From: Ramlibacter sp. Leaf400
GTDB taxonomy: Bacteria; Pseudomonadota; Gammaproteobacteria; Burkholderiales; Burkholderiaceae_C
NCBI RefSeq assembly: GCF_001424545.1
Contig: NZ_LMQL01000012.1
Coordinates: 501,186-565,185 of the forward strand
Length of the DNA stretch: 64,000 nt
Direction: 5' to 3'
The notes under the pieces are model-generated. The model was given only the letters and a program-made list of their open reading frames with translations, did no database searches and had not been told where the DNA came from. The translations under genes and the position numbers were made by a program. Shown one piece after another: positions 19,935-29,424 of the stretch (its first letter is position 1; every line of letters starts with the position of its first letter).

Positions 19935-22631
19935 TTGAAGCCGCTTTCCCCTGCCCTCGTCGCCACGAAGTTCAGTCCGCCCGCCGCGGACGAGCGGCAG
20001 GTCGCCCGCGACGCGCTCATGGATGCGATGGCCGACACCAAGGCGCGGCTGGTGCTGGTGCGCGCGCCCGCCGGCTTCGGCAAGACCACCCTGATGGCGC
20101 AGGCCCGGCAGAAGATGGAGGAGGCCGGTGTCGCGACCGGCTGGCTGACGCTGGACTCGGCCGACAACGATCCCTCGCGCTTCCTGGCCTACCTCGACCG
20201 CGCCATCGATGAGCTGTCGCCCCAGGAGTTCAGCACGCGGGTCGGCGGCGCGCAGGCGCCGATGGGCGAGGTGGCGCTAGAGCTCATGGAGCGCATCTCC
20301 GGGTTGCCGTTTCCCTTCACCATCTTCCTGGACGAATTCGAGGTCATCCGCTCGCCCGGCGTGGTCGCGCTGGTGGCGCAGTTGCTGGAACGCCTGCCCG
20401 GTGGCGCGCGTCTGGTGATCGGCTCGCGCAGCGTTCCCGACCTGCGGTTGGCGCGGCTGCGCGCGAGCGGGCAGCTGGTGGAGATCGATGCGCAGAAGCT
20501 GCGGTTCTCGCTGGACGAAACCCGTCGCTTCTTCGGCGCCCGGGGTTCGCAGGCGCTGGCGAGCGAGCACCTGGACGTCCTGCATGCCAAGACGGAAGGC
20601 TGGGTCGCGGCGCTGTGGCTCGCCTCGCTGGCGCTGGAGCGGCACCAGCACCGGCACGAATTCATCGCGGCGTTCTCCGGCACCGAGGAGAGCCTGGCCG
20701 AGTACCTGGCCGAGGAGGTGCTCGCGCAGCAGCCGCCCGAGGTGCGGCGCCTCCTGCTGTCCACCAGCATCCTGCGCGAGCTGTCGGTGTCTTTGTGCGA
20801 AGCGCTGCTTCCGGGCGCGGACGCCGGCGGCATCCTGCGGCAGCTGGCCAGCGCAAACGTCTTCCTGATCCCGATCGAGGGGCGGCCCGGCCACTGGCGG
20901 TACCACAGCCTCTTCTCCAGCTTCTTGCGTGGCCAGTTGCAGCGCGAGATCCCGCAGTCCGTCCCCGGCCTGCACCTGGCGGCCGCGCACTGGTTCATCG
21001 CGCAGGAGCGCCCCGTCCCGGCGGTGGACCATTTCATCGCGGCCGGCGCGGTGGACGAGGCCTTCGGGGTGCTGCAGCACCAGGCCATGCCCCTGCTGAT
21101 GCAAGGCCGGCTGCGCCTGCTCACGCGCTGGTTCGACGCCCTTCCGCAGGACCGGCTGAAGGAGCATCCGCTGCTGCAGGTGACCTACCTGTGGTCCACC
21201 TGCTTCACGCGCGGCCCGCAGGCCAGCCTGGCCATGATGCGCACCGCGGGCCTGGAGCACTCCACCGACCCGGAGGTGAAGGTGCACGTGGCGGCCCTGC
21301 AGGCTTCGATGCTGGCGCTGCTGGATCAGTGGGAGGAAGCGCACGCCATCGGCAGTCGCTCGCTGCACCTCCTGCCCAGCACCTCGGTCTTCGCCAACGC
21401 GGCGCTGGTGAACGTCACGGCCAACGGGGCCGCGATGCTGGGCCAGTTCCCCGAAGCGCGCGGGCTGCTGGAGCGCGCGCGGCAAAGCCAGGGGCAGGCC
21501 GCCAGCGCCTTCCACCGCATGTACTCGGAAACCATCGAGGGCATGATCGACATGCTCGAAGGCCGGCTGCTGCAGGCGCGGGCGCGGTTCCGGCTGGCGG
21601 TGCAGACCACCCAGGGCTCGGGCCTGGACGCGGCCCAGGGCAACGCCTGGGCCGGCCTGCTGTACGCCGCCTCCGTGTACGAGGCCGACGACCTGCGGCA
21701 GGCCAAGCGGCTGCTGCAGGTGTACCTGCCGATGGCGCGCGACGTCTGGCTGTCCGACCACATCGTGCTGGGCTACCGGATGCTCTCGCGCATCGCTTTC
21801 GCCGAAGGCGAGATCGACCACGCCTTCCAGGGCCTGTCGGAGCTGGAGTACCTGGGCCACGAACGGCAGCTGCCGCGCCTGGCCGCCGCCGCGCGGCTGG
21901 AGCGCGCCCGCATGCTGCTGCTGCAGGGCCACCACGATGCCGCGTCGGAGGAGCTGCGCACCGCGGGCACGGTGGAGATGTGGCGGCAGGTGGGCGCCCG
22001 CCACCACCTGGGCCACGACTGGGAGGACCCGGAGATCGGCCAGCTGCGCTGGCAGGTGCTGGCGGGCGACCCGCGCAAGGCCGCCGCTTCGCTCGAGCAC
22101 CTCGTCACGCAAGCCGGGCGCGGCGGGCGGGTGAGGCGCGCGCTCAAGCTGCACCTGCTGCACGCCATGGCCCTGGCGCGCAGCGGCGACGAGGACCAGG
22201 CGCAAGAGGCGCTGATGCGCGTGCTGCAGCCGGCCTGCGCGGAAGGCGCCATGCGGCTGGTGTTGGACGAGGGCGAGGTGGCCGCCCGGCTGGTGACCCA
22301 GGCGCAGGCCCGGGTCGAACCGTCGCAGGTCGGGCCCATCTTCGCGGACTACCTCCAGCGGCTGCGCTCCGCCTTCGGGGCGCTGGCGGTGGAGGAGCCG
22401 GTCCCGGCGGCGCCGGTGCAGCTGCCGCCCATGATGGAGCCGCTCACCCCCAAGGAGATCCGGCTGCTGCAGCTCTTGGCCGAGGGCTATTCCAACCGCG
22501 CGCTGACCGAGAAGCTCTTCGTTTCCGACAGCACGGTGCGCACCCACCTTCGCAACATCAACGGCAAGCTGGGCGCCAACAACCGCACCCAGGCCGTGGC
22601 CATGGCCCGGCGGCTCGGGCTCATCCGCTAG
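19935..22631 (+). CDS. MalT-like LAL-type transcriptional regulator, candidate master regulator of the catabolic regulon
   Basis: An 898-aa regulator of the large ATP-binding LuxR (LAL/MalT) class. Residues about 1-330 are a STAND-type NTPase domain with Walker A APAGFGKTT (about 45-53) and FTIFLDEFEV as Walker B. Residues about 400-800 are helical TPR-like repeats that in MalT bind inducer. The last 65 residues form a GerE HTH (LTPKEIRLLQLLAEGYSNRA, then VSDSTVRTHLRNINGKLGAN). Start is TTG 19935, chosen because GGAGG sits 6 nt upstream and residues KPLSPALVATKFSPP match the family's N-terminus. Its own upstream region carries the TCGTC-N6-GACGA palindrome found before every catabolic operon to the right, so it is the obvious candidate activator. 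Inducer unknown. Confidence 0.9.
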   Translation: MKPLSPALVATKFSPPAADERQVARDALMDAMADTKARLVLVRAPAGFGKTTLMAQARQKMEEAGVATGWLTLDSADNDPSRFLAYLDRAIDELSPQEFSTRVGGAQAPMGEVALELMERISGLPFPFTIFLDEFEVIRSPGVVALVAQLLERLPGGARLVIGSRSVPDLRLARLRASGQLVEIDAQKLRFSLDETRRFFGARGSQALASEHLDVLHAKTEGWVAALWLASLALERHQHRHEFIAAFSGTEESLAEYLAEEVLAQQPPEVRRLLLSTSILRELSVSLCEALLPGADAGGILRQLASANVFLIPIEGRPGHWRYHSLFSSFLRGQLQREIPQSVPGLHLAAAHWFIAQERPVPAVDHFIAAGAVDEAFGVLQHQAMPLLMQGRLRLLTRWFDALPQDRLKEHPLLQVTYLWSTCFTRGPQASLAMMRTAGLEHSTDPEVKVHVAALQASMLALLDQWEEAHAIGSRSLHLLPSTSVFANAALVNVTANGAAMLGQFPEARGLLERARQSQGQAASAFHRMYSETIEGMIDMLEGRLLQARARFRLAVQTTQGSGLDAAQGNAWAGLLYAASVYEADDLRQAKRLLQVYLPMARDVWLSDHIVLGYRMLSRIAFAEGEIDHAFQGLSELEYLGHERQLPRLAAAARLERARMLLLQGHHDAASEELRTAGTVEMWRQVGARHHLGHDWEDPEIGQLRWQVLAGDPRKAAASLEHLVTQAGRGGRVRRALKLHLLHAMALARSGDEDQAQEALMRVLQPACAEGAMRLVLDEGEVAARLVTQAQARVEPSQVGPIFADYLQRLRSAFGALAVEEPVPAAPVQLPPMMEPLTPKEIRLLQLLAEGYSNRALTEKLFVSDSTVRTHLRNINGKLGANNRTQAVAMARRLGLIR

Positions 22632-22657
22632 GAGCCCGGCTCAGGCCCTGGCCAAAT

Positions 22658-22702
22658 TCGTCGCTTGCGACGATGGGTCGGCGGGCGCGCCCGTGCCAGC
22701 AT
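22658..22702 (+). promoter_or_regulatory. Regulon promoter, site 2 (acyl-CoA dehydrogenase operon)
   Basis: The perfect palindrome TCGTCGCTTGCGACGA lies at 22658-22673. CAGCAT at 22697-22702 begins 23 bp later as the -10 candidate. The operator ends 56 bp... counted as start codon minus operator end... before ATG 22729. Confidence 0.75.
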
Positions 22703-22728
22703 CCAGGCTGACTTCGCTGCACCCTCCC

Positions 22729-23877
22729 ATGACCATCGATTTCCGACCCAGCTGGCTGGACGAAGACCTGGCGATGTACCAGGACACCGTCGTCCGATTC
22801 GTCGAGACCGAGATGCAGCCGCACGACGAGGCGGCCCGCAAGCAGGGCCACGTCGGCCACGAGCTGTGGAAGCGCGCCGGCGAGCTCGGCCTGCTGTGCT
22901 CCGACATTCCCGAGCAGTACGGCGGCGGGGGCGGCGACTTCCGCCACGAGGCCGTGTTCTACGACGCCATGAGCCGGCGCGGCCTGACCGGCATGAGCCC
23001 TTCGGTGCACAGCATCGTGGCGCACTACTTCCTGAACCACGGCACCGAGGCGCAGAAGCGCAAGTGGCTGCCGCGCATGGCGCGCGGCGAGGTGGTGGGC
23101 GCCATCGCCATGACCGAGCCGGGCACCGGCTCCGACCTGCAGGGCGTGCGCACCCGCGCCGTGAAGCGCGGCGACCGTTACGTGATCAACGGCTCCAAGA
23201 CCTTCATCACCAACGGCTACCTCGCGGGCGTGGTGCTGGTGGTGTGCAAGACCGATCCCGCCCAGCGTGCCCGCGGCACCTCCATCCTGATCGTGGACAC
23301 GCGCGAGGCGCAGGGCTATCGCGTCGGCCGCGTGCTGGACAAGATCGGCCTGAAGGCCCAGGACACCTCGGAACTTTTCTTCGACGACGTGGAAGTGCCC
23401 GCGGAGAACCTGCTGGGCGGCCAGGAGGGCCAGGGCTTCTTCCAGCTCATGTCCGACCTGCCGTACGAGCGCACCATCATCGGCGTGCTGGCGGCCGCGG
23501 CCATGGAAGGCGCCTACCAGACTACGCTGGAGTACGTGCGCGAGCGCCAGGCCTTCGGCCAGGCGCTGGCCGACTTCCAGAACACCCGCTTCAAGCTGGC
23601 CGAGGTGGCCACCACCTGCAAGGTGGCTCGCGCCTTCGTCGACCAGTGCGTGGAGAGGCTGGTGGCCGGCACCCTGGACACCGCCACCGCCTCCATGGTG
23701 AAGCTGTGGTCCTCCGAGCAGCAGGGCAAGGTGATCGACGAGTGCCTGCAGCTGCACGGCGGCTACGGCTACATGAACGAGTACCTCGTCGCCCGCATGT
23801 ACGTGGACGCGCGCATCCAGCGCATCTACGGTGGTGCCAACGAGATCATGCGCGAGGTGATCGCGCGCTCGATGTGA
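22729..23877 (+). CDS. Acyl-CoA dehydrogenase, LCAD/IVD type
   Basis: A 382-aa flavoenzyme that oxidises acyl-CoA to 2-enoyl-CoA, passing electrons to ETF. Visible features are AIAMTEPGTGSDLQG (FAD/substrate loop), QLHGGYGYMNEY and RIYGGANEIMREVIARS. The catalytic base of MCAD (Glu in YEGT) is Gly here. Glu260 in AAAAMEGAYQTT aligns instead with the base of long-chain and isovaleryl-CoA dehydrogenases, which points to long or branched substrates. Start is ATG 22729 (TIDFRPSWLDEDL); a GTG at 22693 lies upstream of the predicted transcription start and is rejected. It opens a six-gene operon in which most genes overlap by 4 bp. Confidence 0.9.
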   Translation: MTIDFRPSWLDEDLAMYQDTVVRFVETEMQPHDEAARKQGHVGHELWKRAGELGLLCSDIPEQYGGGGGDFRHEAVFYDAMSRRGLTGMSPSVHSIVAHYFLNHGTEAQKRKWLPRMARGEVVGAIAMTEPGTGSDLQGVRTRAVKRGDRYVINGSKTFITNGYLAGVVLVVCKTDPAQRARGTSILIVDTREAQGYRVGRVLDKIGLKAQDTSELFFDDVEVPAENLLGGQEGQGFFQLMSDLPYERTIIGVLAAAAMEGAYQTTLEYVRERQAFGQALADFQNTRFKLAEVATTCKVARAFVDQCVERLVAGTLDTATASMVKLWSSEQQGKVIDECLQLHGGYGYMNEYLVARMYVDARIQRIYGGANEIMREVIARSM

Positions 23878-24695
23878 GCGCCGTGGACACGTACGAGCAC
23901 CTGCACATCGAGCTGCGCGGCGGCGTGGCCTGGGTGACGCTGAACCGCCCCGAGCGGCTGAACGCGCTCAACCCGCGGCTGATCGCGGAGCTGAACGCGT
24001 ACTTCTCGGGGCTGCACGCCCGCTCCGAGGCGCGCGTGGTGGTGCTGCGCGGCGCGGGCCGGGCCTTCTGCGCCGGTCTCGACCTCAAGGACATGCAGGC
24101 CGGCGGCGCGAAGAAGGGCGTCACCGACTACCTCGAAGTCCAGAAGAACGTGCGCGACATCATGCTGGCGATGCGCCGCTGCCCGCAGCCGGTCATCAGC
24201 ATCGTGCAGGGCGCGGCCTCCGGCGGCGGCTTCGCGCTGGCGCTGGCCTCGGACATCCGGCTGCTCACGCCCGACGCCCGCATGAACGCCGCCTTCATCC
24301 GCCTCGGCCTGAGCGGCTGCGACGTGGGCGTCAGCTACTTCCTGCCGCGCCTGGCGGGCGCCTCGGTCGCCTCCGAGTTCCTGCTGACCGGCCGCTTCAT
24401 GGACGCGCAACGGGCGCTGTCGCTGGGCCTGGCCAGCCGGGTGGACGAGCTGCCGGCGCTGGAAGCGGAAGCCGCCGCATTGGCGGCCGACATGATGGCG
24501 GCGACGCCGCTGGGCCTGCGCCTGACCAAGGAGGCGCTCGCCTTCGCCATCGACGCGCCTTCGCTGGAGGCCGCCATCGCGATGGAAGACCGCAACCAGG
24601 TGCTGTGCACCCAGGGCGAGGATTTCGCCGAGGGCATCGCCGCCTTCCTGGAAAAGCGCGCGCCGCGCTACGGCCGCAAGGGAGAAGCCTCGTGA
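23874..24695 (+). CDS. Enoyl-CoA hydratase/isomerase family protein
   Basis: A 273-aa crotonase-fold protein expected to hydrate 2-enoyl-CoA, or isomerise it, in beta-oxidation. Motifs: [13 protein letters not shown] and QGAASGGGFALALASD, which together form the oxyanion hole. The active-site stretch reads LGLSGCDVGVSYFLPRL in place of the usual GLxPGxGGTxRL form, so one of the two standard catalytic Glu positions is not Glu; this sub-type is common among actinobacterial and proteobacterial steroid/isoprenoid-type crotonases. Start is GTG 23874, overlapping the preceding stop as ATGTGA; GTG 23883 is possible. Second gene of the operon. Confidence 0.85.
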   Translation: MSAVDTYEHLHIELRGGVAWVTLNRPERLNALNPRLIAELNAYFSGLHARSEARVVVLRGAGRAFCAGLDLKDMQAGGAKKGVTDYLEVQKNVRDIMLAMRRCPQPVISIVQGAASGGGFALALASDIRLLTPDARMNAAFIRLGLSGCDVGVSYFLPRLAGASVASEFLLTGRFMDAQRALSLGLASRVDELPALEAEAAALAADMMAATPLGLRLTKEALAFAIDAPSLEAAIAMEDRNQVLCTQGEDFAEGIAAFLEKRAPRYGRKGEAS

Positions 24696-25558
24696 CGCTG
24701 GACGACCTGCAATACCGCCCCGGCTTGCTCCAGGGCCAGCGCATGCTGGTGACCGGTGGCGGCACCGGCCTGGGCCGCGTGATGTCCGAGGCCTTTCTCG
24801 CGCTGGGCGCCGAGGTCTTCATCTGCGGGCGTCGGCTCGAGGTGCTGCAGCAGACCGCGCAGGAACTGCAGTCCGCGCACGGCGGCCGCGTGGTGCCCAT
24901 CGCCTGCGACATCCGCCAAGCCGAATCGGTGCAGGAGATGGTGGCCAGGATCTGGGCCGACGGCGGCGCGCTGACCGGCCTGGTGAACAACGCCGCGGGC
25001 AACTTCATCAGCCGCACGCAAGACCTGTCGCCGCGCGGCTTCGATGCCATCGCCAACATCGTGTTCCGCGGCTCCTTCCTGGTGACGCTGGAGTGCGGCA
25101 AGCGCTGGATCGAGGAGGGCAGGAAGGCCTCCGTGCTGTCCATCCTGGTGAGCTGGATCTGGAACGGCTCACCCTTCGCCGTGCCCTCGGCCATGTCCAA
25201 GGCCGGCCTGCATGCCATGACGCAGTCGCTGGCGGTGGAGTGGGGGCCGCACGGCATCCGCTGCAACGCCATCGCGCCCGGCCTGTTCCCCACCGAGGGC
25301 ATGCTCAAGCGCCTGGACCCCACCGGCGGCACCTTCGATCCGACGGCGCGCAACCCGATGCGCCGCGCCGGGCGCATGCCGGAGCTGGCCAACCTGGCCG
25401 TGTACCTGATGTCGCCCGGCGCCGAGTACCTCAACGGCCAGACCATCGCCATCGACGGCGGCGAGTACCAGGCCACGGGCTCCAACTTCTCGCACCTGAG
25501 TGCCTGGTCGCCGGCCGACTGGACGCGCGCGACCGAAGCGATCCGCAAGGGCACATGA
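24692..25558 (+). CDS. SDR family oxidoreductase, 2,4-dienoyl-CoA reductase (DECR)-like
   Basis: A 288-aa short-chain dehydrogenase. The NADP(H)-binding motif is VTGGGTGLGRVMSEAF with FICGRR after it. NNAAGNFISR is the DECR signature, and SAMSKAGLHAMTQSLAVEWG keeps the active Lys but has Ser where classical SDRs have Tyr, as in peroxisomal DECR2. The likely reaction is NADPH-dependent reduction of 2,4-dienoyl-CoA to 3-enoyl-CoA, needed for unsaturated intermediates. Start is GTG 24692, overlapping the crotonase stop (CGTGA) with GGGAG seven nt upstream. The reaction is by family analogy; an enoyl reductase with other substrates is possible. Confidence 0.82.
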   Translation: MTLDDLQYRPGLLQGQRMLVTGGGTGLGRVMSEAFLALGAEVFICGRRLEVLQQTAQELQSAHGGRVVPIACDIRQAESVQEMVARIWADGGALTGLVNNAAGNFISRTQDLSPRGFDAIANIVFRGSFLVTLECGKRWIEEGRKASVLSILVSWIWNGSPFAVPSAMSKAGLHAMTQSLAVEWGPHGIRCNAIAPGLFPTEGMLKRLDPTGGTFDPTARNPMRRAGRMPELANLAVYLMSPGAEYLNGQTIAIDGGEYQATGSNFSHLSAWSPADWTRATEAIRKGT

Positions 25559-26361
25559 GCGCCGAAGCCGCCAGCGATTCCCTGGTCCTCGTCGAGCGCC
25601 CGCAGCCCGGCTGCGCCCTCTTGACGCTGAACCGCCCGCGCGCCAAGAACGCGCTGTCGCTCGCGCTTCGGCGCGAACTGGTGCGCACGTTCGCCGCCCT
25701 GCGCAACGATGACCAGCTGCGCGCCGTGGTGCTCACCGGCGCCGGCGATGCCTTCTGCGCGGGACTGGACCTGAAGGAGCTGGGCAGCAGCGCGGACCCC
25801 ACCGCCGCGGTCGTGCCCGGCCCCGAGGACGACCCGGTGCTCGCCGTCACCAGCTTCCCCTGGCCCGTGATCGGCGCCATCAACGGCGTGGCCATCACCG
25901 GCGGCTTCGAACTGGCGCTGGCCTGCGACGTGCTGCTGGCCTCCAGCGACGCGCGCTTCGCCGACACCCACGCACGCGTCGGCGTGCTGCCCGGCTGGGG
26001 CCTGTCGCAGAAGCTGCCGCGCCTGATCGGCCTGTCGCGCGCCAAGGAGCTTTCGCTGAGCGGCAACTTCCTGGACGCGCAGCGCGCCGAGGCCTGGGGC
26101 CTGGTGAACCGCGTGCTGCCGCCGCAGGACCTGCTGCCGCAGGCGCTGCGGCTGGCCGCCGACATGGCGTCGGCGCTGCCCGAGGCGCTGGCCGCCTACA
26201 AGCGCCTGATCGACGACGGCGCTGCGCTGCCGCTGGCCCAGGCGCTGCAATTGGAAAAACAGCGCTCCGCCGACTGGGCCCGAAGCCTGGCCGCGGGCGC
26301 GGTGGAAGAGCGCCGGCGCGCCGTGGCCGAACGCGGCCGCGCGCAGCAGTCCGGCCTCTGA
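25555..26361 (+). CDS. Enoyl-CoA hydratase family protein
   Basis: A 268-aa crotonase-fold enzyme, distinct from the one two genes upstream. Motifs: [14 protein letters not shown], then [16 protein letters not shown] (oxyanion hole), and [19 protein letters not shown] over the active-site region, which carries PGWG in place of PGxGG. The C-terminal end is Arg/Glu-rich. It starts at ATG 25555, overlapping the SDR stop by 4 bp (ATGA), and is followed by a 31-bp gap with AAGGAG leading into the dehydratase. The role is 2-enoyl-CoA hydration or a related crotonase reaction in the same pathway. Confidence 0.88.
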   Translation: MSAEAASDSLVLVERPQPGCALLTLNRPRAKNALSLALRRELVRTFAALRNDDQLRAVVLTGAGDAFCAGLDLKELGSSADPTAAVVPGPEDDPVLAVTSFPWPVIGAINGVAITGGFELALACDVLLASSDARFADTHARVGVLPGWGLSQKLPRLIGLSRAKELSLSGNFLDAQRAEAWGLVNRVLPPQDLLPQALRLAADMASALPEALAAYKRLIDDGAALPLAQALQLEKQRSADWARSLAAGAVEERRRAVAERGRAQQSGL

Positions 26362-26392
26362 ACGACGACACACACATTCAAGGAGACAAGCC

Positions 26393-28237
26393 ATGGCCTA
26401 CCGTTCCGCCCGAGTCACCCAGGGCCGGCAGAACACCCTGGCGCGCATGCTGTGGCGCGCCACCGGCATGACGGACGGCGACTTCAGCAAGCCCATCGTC
26501 GCGGTCGCAAATTCGTTCACCCAGTTCGTGCCGGGCCACGTGCACCTGCGCGACATGGGCAAGCTGGTGGCCGAGGAGATCAGCGCCGCGGGCGGCGTGG
26601 CGCGCGAGTTCAACACCATCGCGGTGGACGACGGCATCGCCATGGGCCACGACGGCATGCTCTATTCGCTGCCTTCGCGCGACCTGATCGCCGACTCGAT
26701 CGAGTACATGGTCAACGCCCACTGCGCCGACGCGCTGGTATGCATCTCCAACTGCGACAAGATCACCCCCGGCATGCTGAACGCCGCGATGCGCCTGAAC
26801 ATCCCGACGGTCTTCGTCTCCGGCGGCCCGATGGAGTCGGGCAAAGTGGTGCGCCACGACAAGTCGCTCAAGATCGACGGCGTCACCGCGCTGGTCGCCG
26901 CAGGCGACTCGCGCGTGGCCGAGGACGAAGTGATGGAGCTGGAGAAGGCCGCGTGCCCGACCTGCGGCTCCTGCTCGGGCATGTACACGGCCAATTCGAT
27001 GAACTGCCTGACCGAGGCGCTGGGCCTGGCGCTGCCGGGCAACGGCACGCTGCTGGCCACCCATGCCGACCGCAGGGAGCTTTTCCTGCGGGCCGGCCGC
27101 GTGGTGGTCGACCTGTGCCGCCGCCACTACCAGGAGGGCGACGCCGGCGCGCTGCCGCGCCGCATCGCCACCCGAGCCGCCTTCGAGAACGCGATGCGGC
27201 TGGACGTGGCCATGGGCGGCTCCACCAACACCGTGCTGCACCTGCTGGCGGCCGCGCACGAGGGCGGCGTCGACTTCACGCTGGAGGACATCGACCGCAT
27301 CTCGCGCGAGACGCCGCACCTGTCCAAGCTGTCGCCTTCGTCGCCGCTGTGGCACGTGGAAGATGTGCACCGCGCCGGCGGCATCATGGGCCTGCTGGGC
27401 GAACTGGATCGCCTGGGTGTGCTGGACACCAGCACACCCAGCGTGCATTCGCCGTCGCTGGCGCAGGCGCTGGAGGAATGGGACATCCGGCGCGACCCGT
27501 CGGAGAAGGTGCGCAAGTACTTCATGGCTGCGCCCGGCGGCGTGCCGACGCAGACGGCCTTCTCGCAATCGGAGCGCTGGCCCAGCCTGGACACCGACCG
27601 CATCAAGGGCTGCGTGCGCGACGGCGCCAATGCCTATTCGCAGGACGGCGGCCTGGCCGTGCTGCGCGGCAACCTGGCGCCGGACGGCTGCGTGGTGAAG
27701 ACCGCGGGCGTCGACGCCTCGGTGCTGCGCTTCACCGGCCGCGCGATCGTATTCGAGAGCGAAGGGGAGGCGGCGCTGGGAATCAGCAACGGCAAGGTGC
27801 AGCCCGGCCACGTGGTCGTGATCCGCTACGAAGGCCCCAAGGGCGGCCCTGGCATGCAGGAGATGCTCAAGCCCACCAGCCTGCTGAAGGCGCGCAGCCT
27901 GGACACCACCTGCGCCCTGGTCACCGACGGGCGCTTCTCGGGCGGCAGCTCGGGCCTTTCCATCGGCCATGTCTCGCCGGAAGCGGCGGGCGGCGGCGCC
28001 ATCGGCCTGGTCCGCGACGGTGACGAGATCGCCATCGACATCCCGGCCCGCAGCATCGCTCTGAACGTGCCCGAGGCGGAACTGGCGCAGCGTCGCAGCG
28101 ACATGGATGCCAAGGGAAAGGCGGGCTGGAAGCCGGCCGCGCGCCAGCGGCGCGTGTCGTCGGCGCTCAAGGCCTACGCCCTCCTGGTCACGTCCGCCGA
28201 CAAGGGTGCGGTGCGCGACCTCTCGAAACTGGATTGA
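26393..28237 (+). CDS. Dihydroxy-acid dehydratase, IlvD/Edd family (copy 1)
   Basis: A 614-aa Fe-S dehydratase. The family removes water from a 2,3-dihydroxyacid to give the 2-oxo-3-deoxyacid. Length and motifs are those of true IlvD (E. coli 616 aa): [43 protein letters not shown] and [20 protein letters not shown], the last two carrying the cluster Cys, and [19 protein letters not shown] near the end. Its position between crotonases and an SDR in a regulated catabolic operon argues against a role in branched-chain amino-acid synthesis. A second copy lies at 39007. The product here is a suitable substrate for the 2-oxoacid ferredoxin oxidoreductases nearby. AAGGAGACAAG precedes ATG 26393. 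Confidence 0.92.
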   Translation: MAYRSARVTQGRQNTLARMLWRATGMTDGDFSKPIVAVANSFTQFVPGHVHLRDMGKLVAEEISAAGGVAREFNTIAVDDGIAMGHDGMLYSLPSRDLIADSIEYMVNAHCADALVCISNCDKITPGMLNAAMRLNIPTVFVSGGPMESGKVVRHDKSLKIDGVTALVAAGDSRVAEDEVMELEKAACPTCGSCSGMYTANSMNCLTEALGLALPGNGTLLATHADRRELFLRAGRVVVDLCRRHYQEGDAGALPRRIATRAAFENAMRLDVAMGGSTNTVLHLLAAAHEGGVDFTLEDIDRISRETPHLSKLSPSSPLWHVEDVHRAGGIMGLLGELDRLGVLDTSTPSVHSPSLAQALEEWDIRRDPSEKVRKYFMAAPGGVPTQTAFSQSERWPSLDTDRIKGCVRDGANAYSQDGGLAVLRGNLAPDGCVVKTAGVDASVLRFTGRAIVFESEGEAALGISNGKVQPGHVVVIRYEGPKGGPGMQEMLKPTSLLKARSLDTTCALVTDGRFSGGSSGLSIGHVSPEAAGGGAIGLVRDGDEIAIDIPARSIALNVPEAELAQRRSDMDAKGKAGWKPAARQRRVSSALKAYALLVTSADKGAVRDLSKLD

Positions 28238-28259
28238 TCCGAAAGCAAGGAGACAAGAG

Positions 28260-29051
28260 ATGCAGATCGACCTGAACGGCCGCACGGCCCTCGTCACTGG
28301 CGGCAGCAAGGGCCTGGGCCTGGCCACGGCGATGCGCCTGGCCGGCAGCGGCGCCGCAGTGGCGATCCTCGCCCGCGACGCCAGCGCCCTCGCGGCGGCC
28401 AGGGAGCAGATCGTTGCGCAGGCGCCCAAGAGCCGCGTCTACACGGTGCAGGGCGACGTGACGTCGGCCGAACAGATCCGGGCCGCGCACCGCCACGTGA
28501 ACGAGGCGCTGGGCCCGGTGGACATCCTGGTCAACAACGCCGGCCACCATTCCTTCGGCGCCTTCGCGCAGCTCACCGACGAGCAGTGGGAAGCCGACCT
28601 GCAGCTCAAGCTGATGGCTAGCGTGCGCCTCACGCGACTGGTGTGGACCCGGATGGTCGAGCGCCGCTGGGGCCGCGTCATCAACGTGCTGAACACGTTC
28701 TCGAAGGCGCCGATCGGCGGTTCGGCGCCCACGTCGGTGACGCGCGCGGCGCAGCTGGCGCTGACCAAGGTGCTGTCGCACGAGGGCGCGCCGCACAACG
28801 TCCTGGTCAACGCGCTGCTGGTGGGCCAGATCCGCAGCGAGCAGGTGGTGAGCCTGCACAAGGAACTGAAGTCCGAGCTGCCGCTGGAGGATTTCATCCG
28901 CAAGGTCGTGCGCGACTCGCGCGTGCCCATGGACCGCATCGGCGAGCCCGAGGAATTCGCCAACATCGCCTGCTTCCTGGCGTCGGATGCGGCGTCCTAC
29001 ATCACGGGGACCGCGATCAACGTGGATGGCGGGATGACGCCGGTGGTCTGA
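28260..29051 (+). CDS. SDR family protein lacking the classical catalytic Tyr/Lys
   Basis: A 263-aa short-chain dehydrogenase fold with TGGSKGLGLATAMRLAGSG (cofactor loop), DILVNNAGHHSFG and a standard C-terminus (ITGTAINVDGG). Where most SDRs have Ser and YxxxK, this one reads INVLNTFSKAPIGGSAP and then TSVTRAAQLALTK, so Tyr and Lys are replaced and the catalytic Ser is not in place. A subgroup of FabG-like SDRs shares this pattern; their chemistry is poorly known. Start is ATG 28260 behind AAGGAG; the longer open frame from 28107 only overlaps the dehydratase gene. It is the last gene of the operon. Confidence 0.85.
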   Translation: MQIDLNGRTALVTGGSKGLGLATAMRLAGSGAAVAILARDASALAAAREQIVAQAPKSRVYTVQGDVTSAEQIRAAHRHVNEALGPVDILVNNAGHHSFGAFAQLTDEQWEADLQLKLMASVRLTRLVWTRMVERRWGRVINVLNTFSKAPIGGSAPTSVTRAAQLALTKVLSHEGAPHNVLVNALLVGQIRSEQVVSLHKELKSELPLEDFIRKVVRDSRVPMDRIGEPEEFANIACFLASDAASYITGTAINVDGGMTPVV

Positions 29052-29088
29052 GCGGTTGCCTGCGCTGGGGGCGAGGGGGATCAGGGGA

Positions 29089-29424
29089 TCAGGCGACCAG
29101 GATCGCCTCGATCCCCTTCTTCTCGATGACCTGGATCAGCCTGGCGGCTGCACCCGTCGGGTGCTTGCCGGAGCCGGGGGACTCCCACTTCTGGACGGCG
29201 GAGACGCTGACGTTCAGGAATTCAGCGAAGACGGACTGACTCATCCGGGCCTTCGTGGTCCGGATGTCGGCCACTTTCCGCGGGCTGTACACGGGCGGCG
29301 CTTCGCAGAGCGCGCGAACCTGCACCATGTCCTCCTGGGACAGCAGGCCATGCCGGCTCAGCTCGGTGGCCGTCTCCAGCATTTCGCCGAGAACACGATC
29401 TTTCGCGGGACGTTGGTTCTTCAT
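29089..29424 (-). CDS. HigA-type antitoxin, HTH DNA-binding
   Basis: A 111-aa protein with a Cro/C1-type helix-turn-helix in the C-terminal half: MSQSVFAEFLNVSVSAVQKW. The N-terminal ~50 residues are the probable toxin-binding part. In HigBA-type modules this protein binds and neutralises the toxin and, with it, represses the shared promoter. It is downstream of the toxin gene, the usual HigBA order. ATG 29424 follows AGGAGATCTGCG, a good Shine-Dalgarno. The pair lies between two convergent operons of the catabolic regulon, with no regulon palindrome of its own. Confidence 0.85.
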   Translation of the reverse strand: MKNQRPAKDRVLGEMLETATELSRHGLLSQEDMVQVRALCEAPPVYSPRKVADIRTTKARMSQSVFAEFLNVSVSAVQKWESPGSGKHPTGAAARLIQVIEKKGIEAILVA

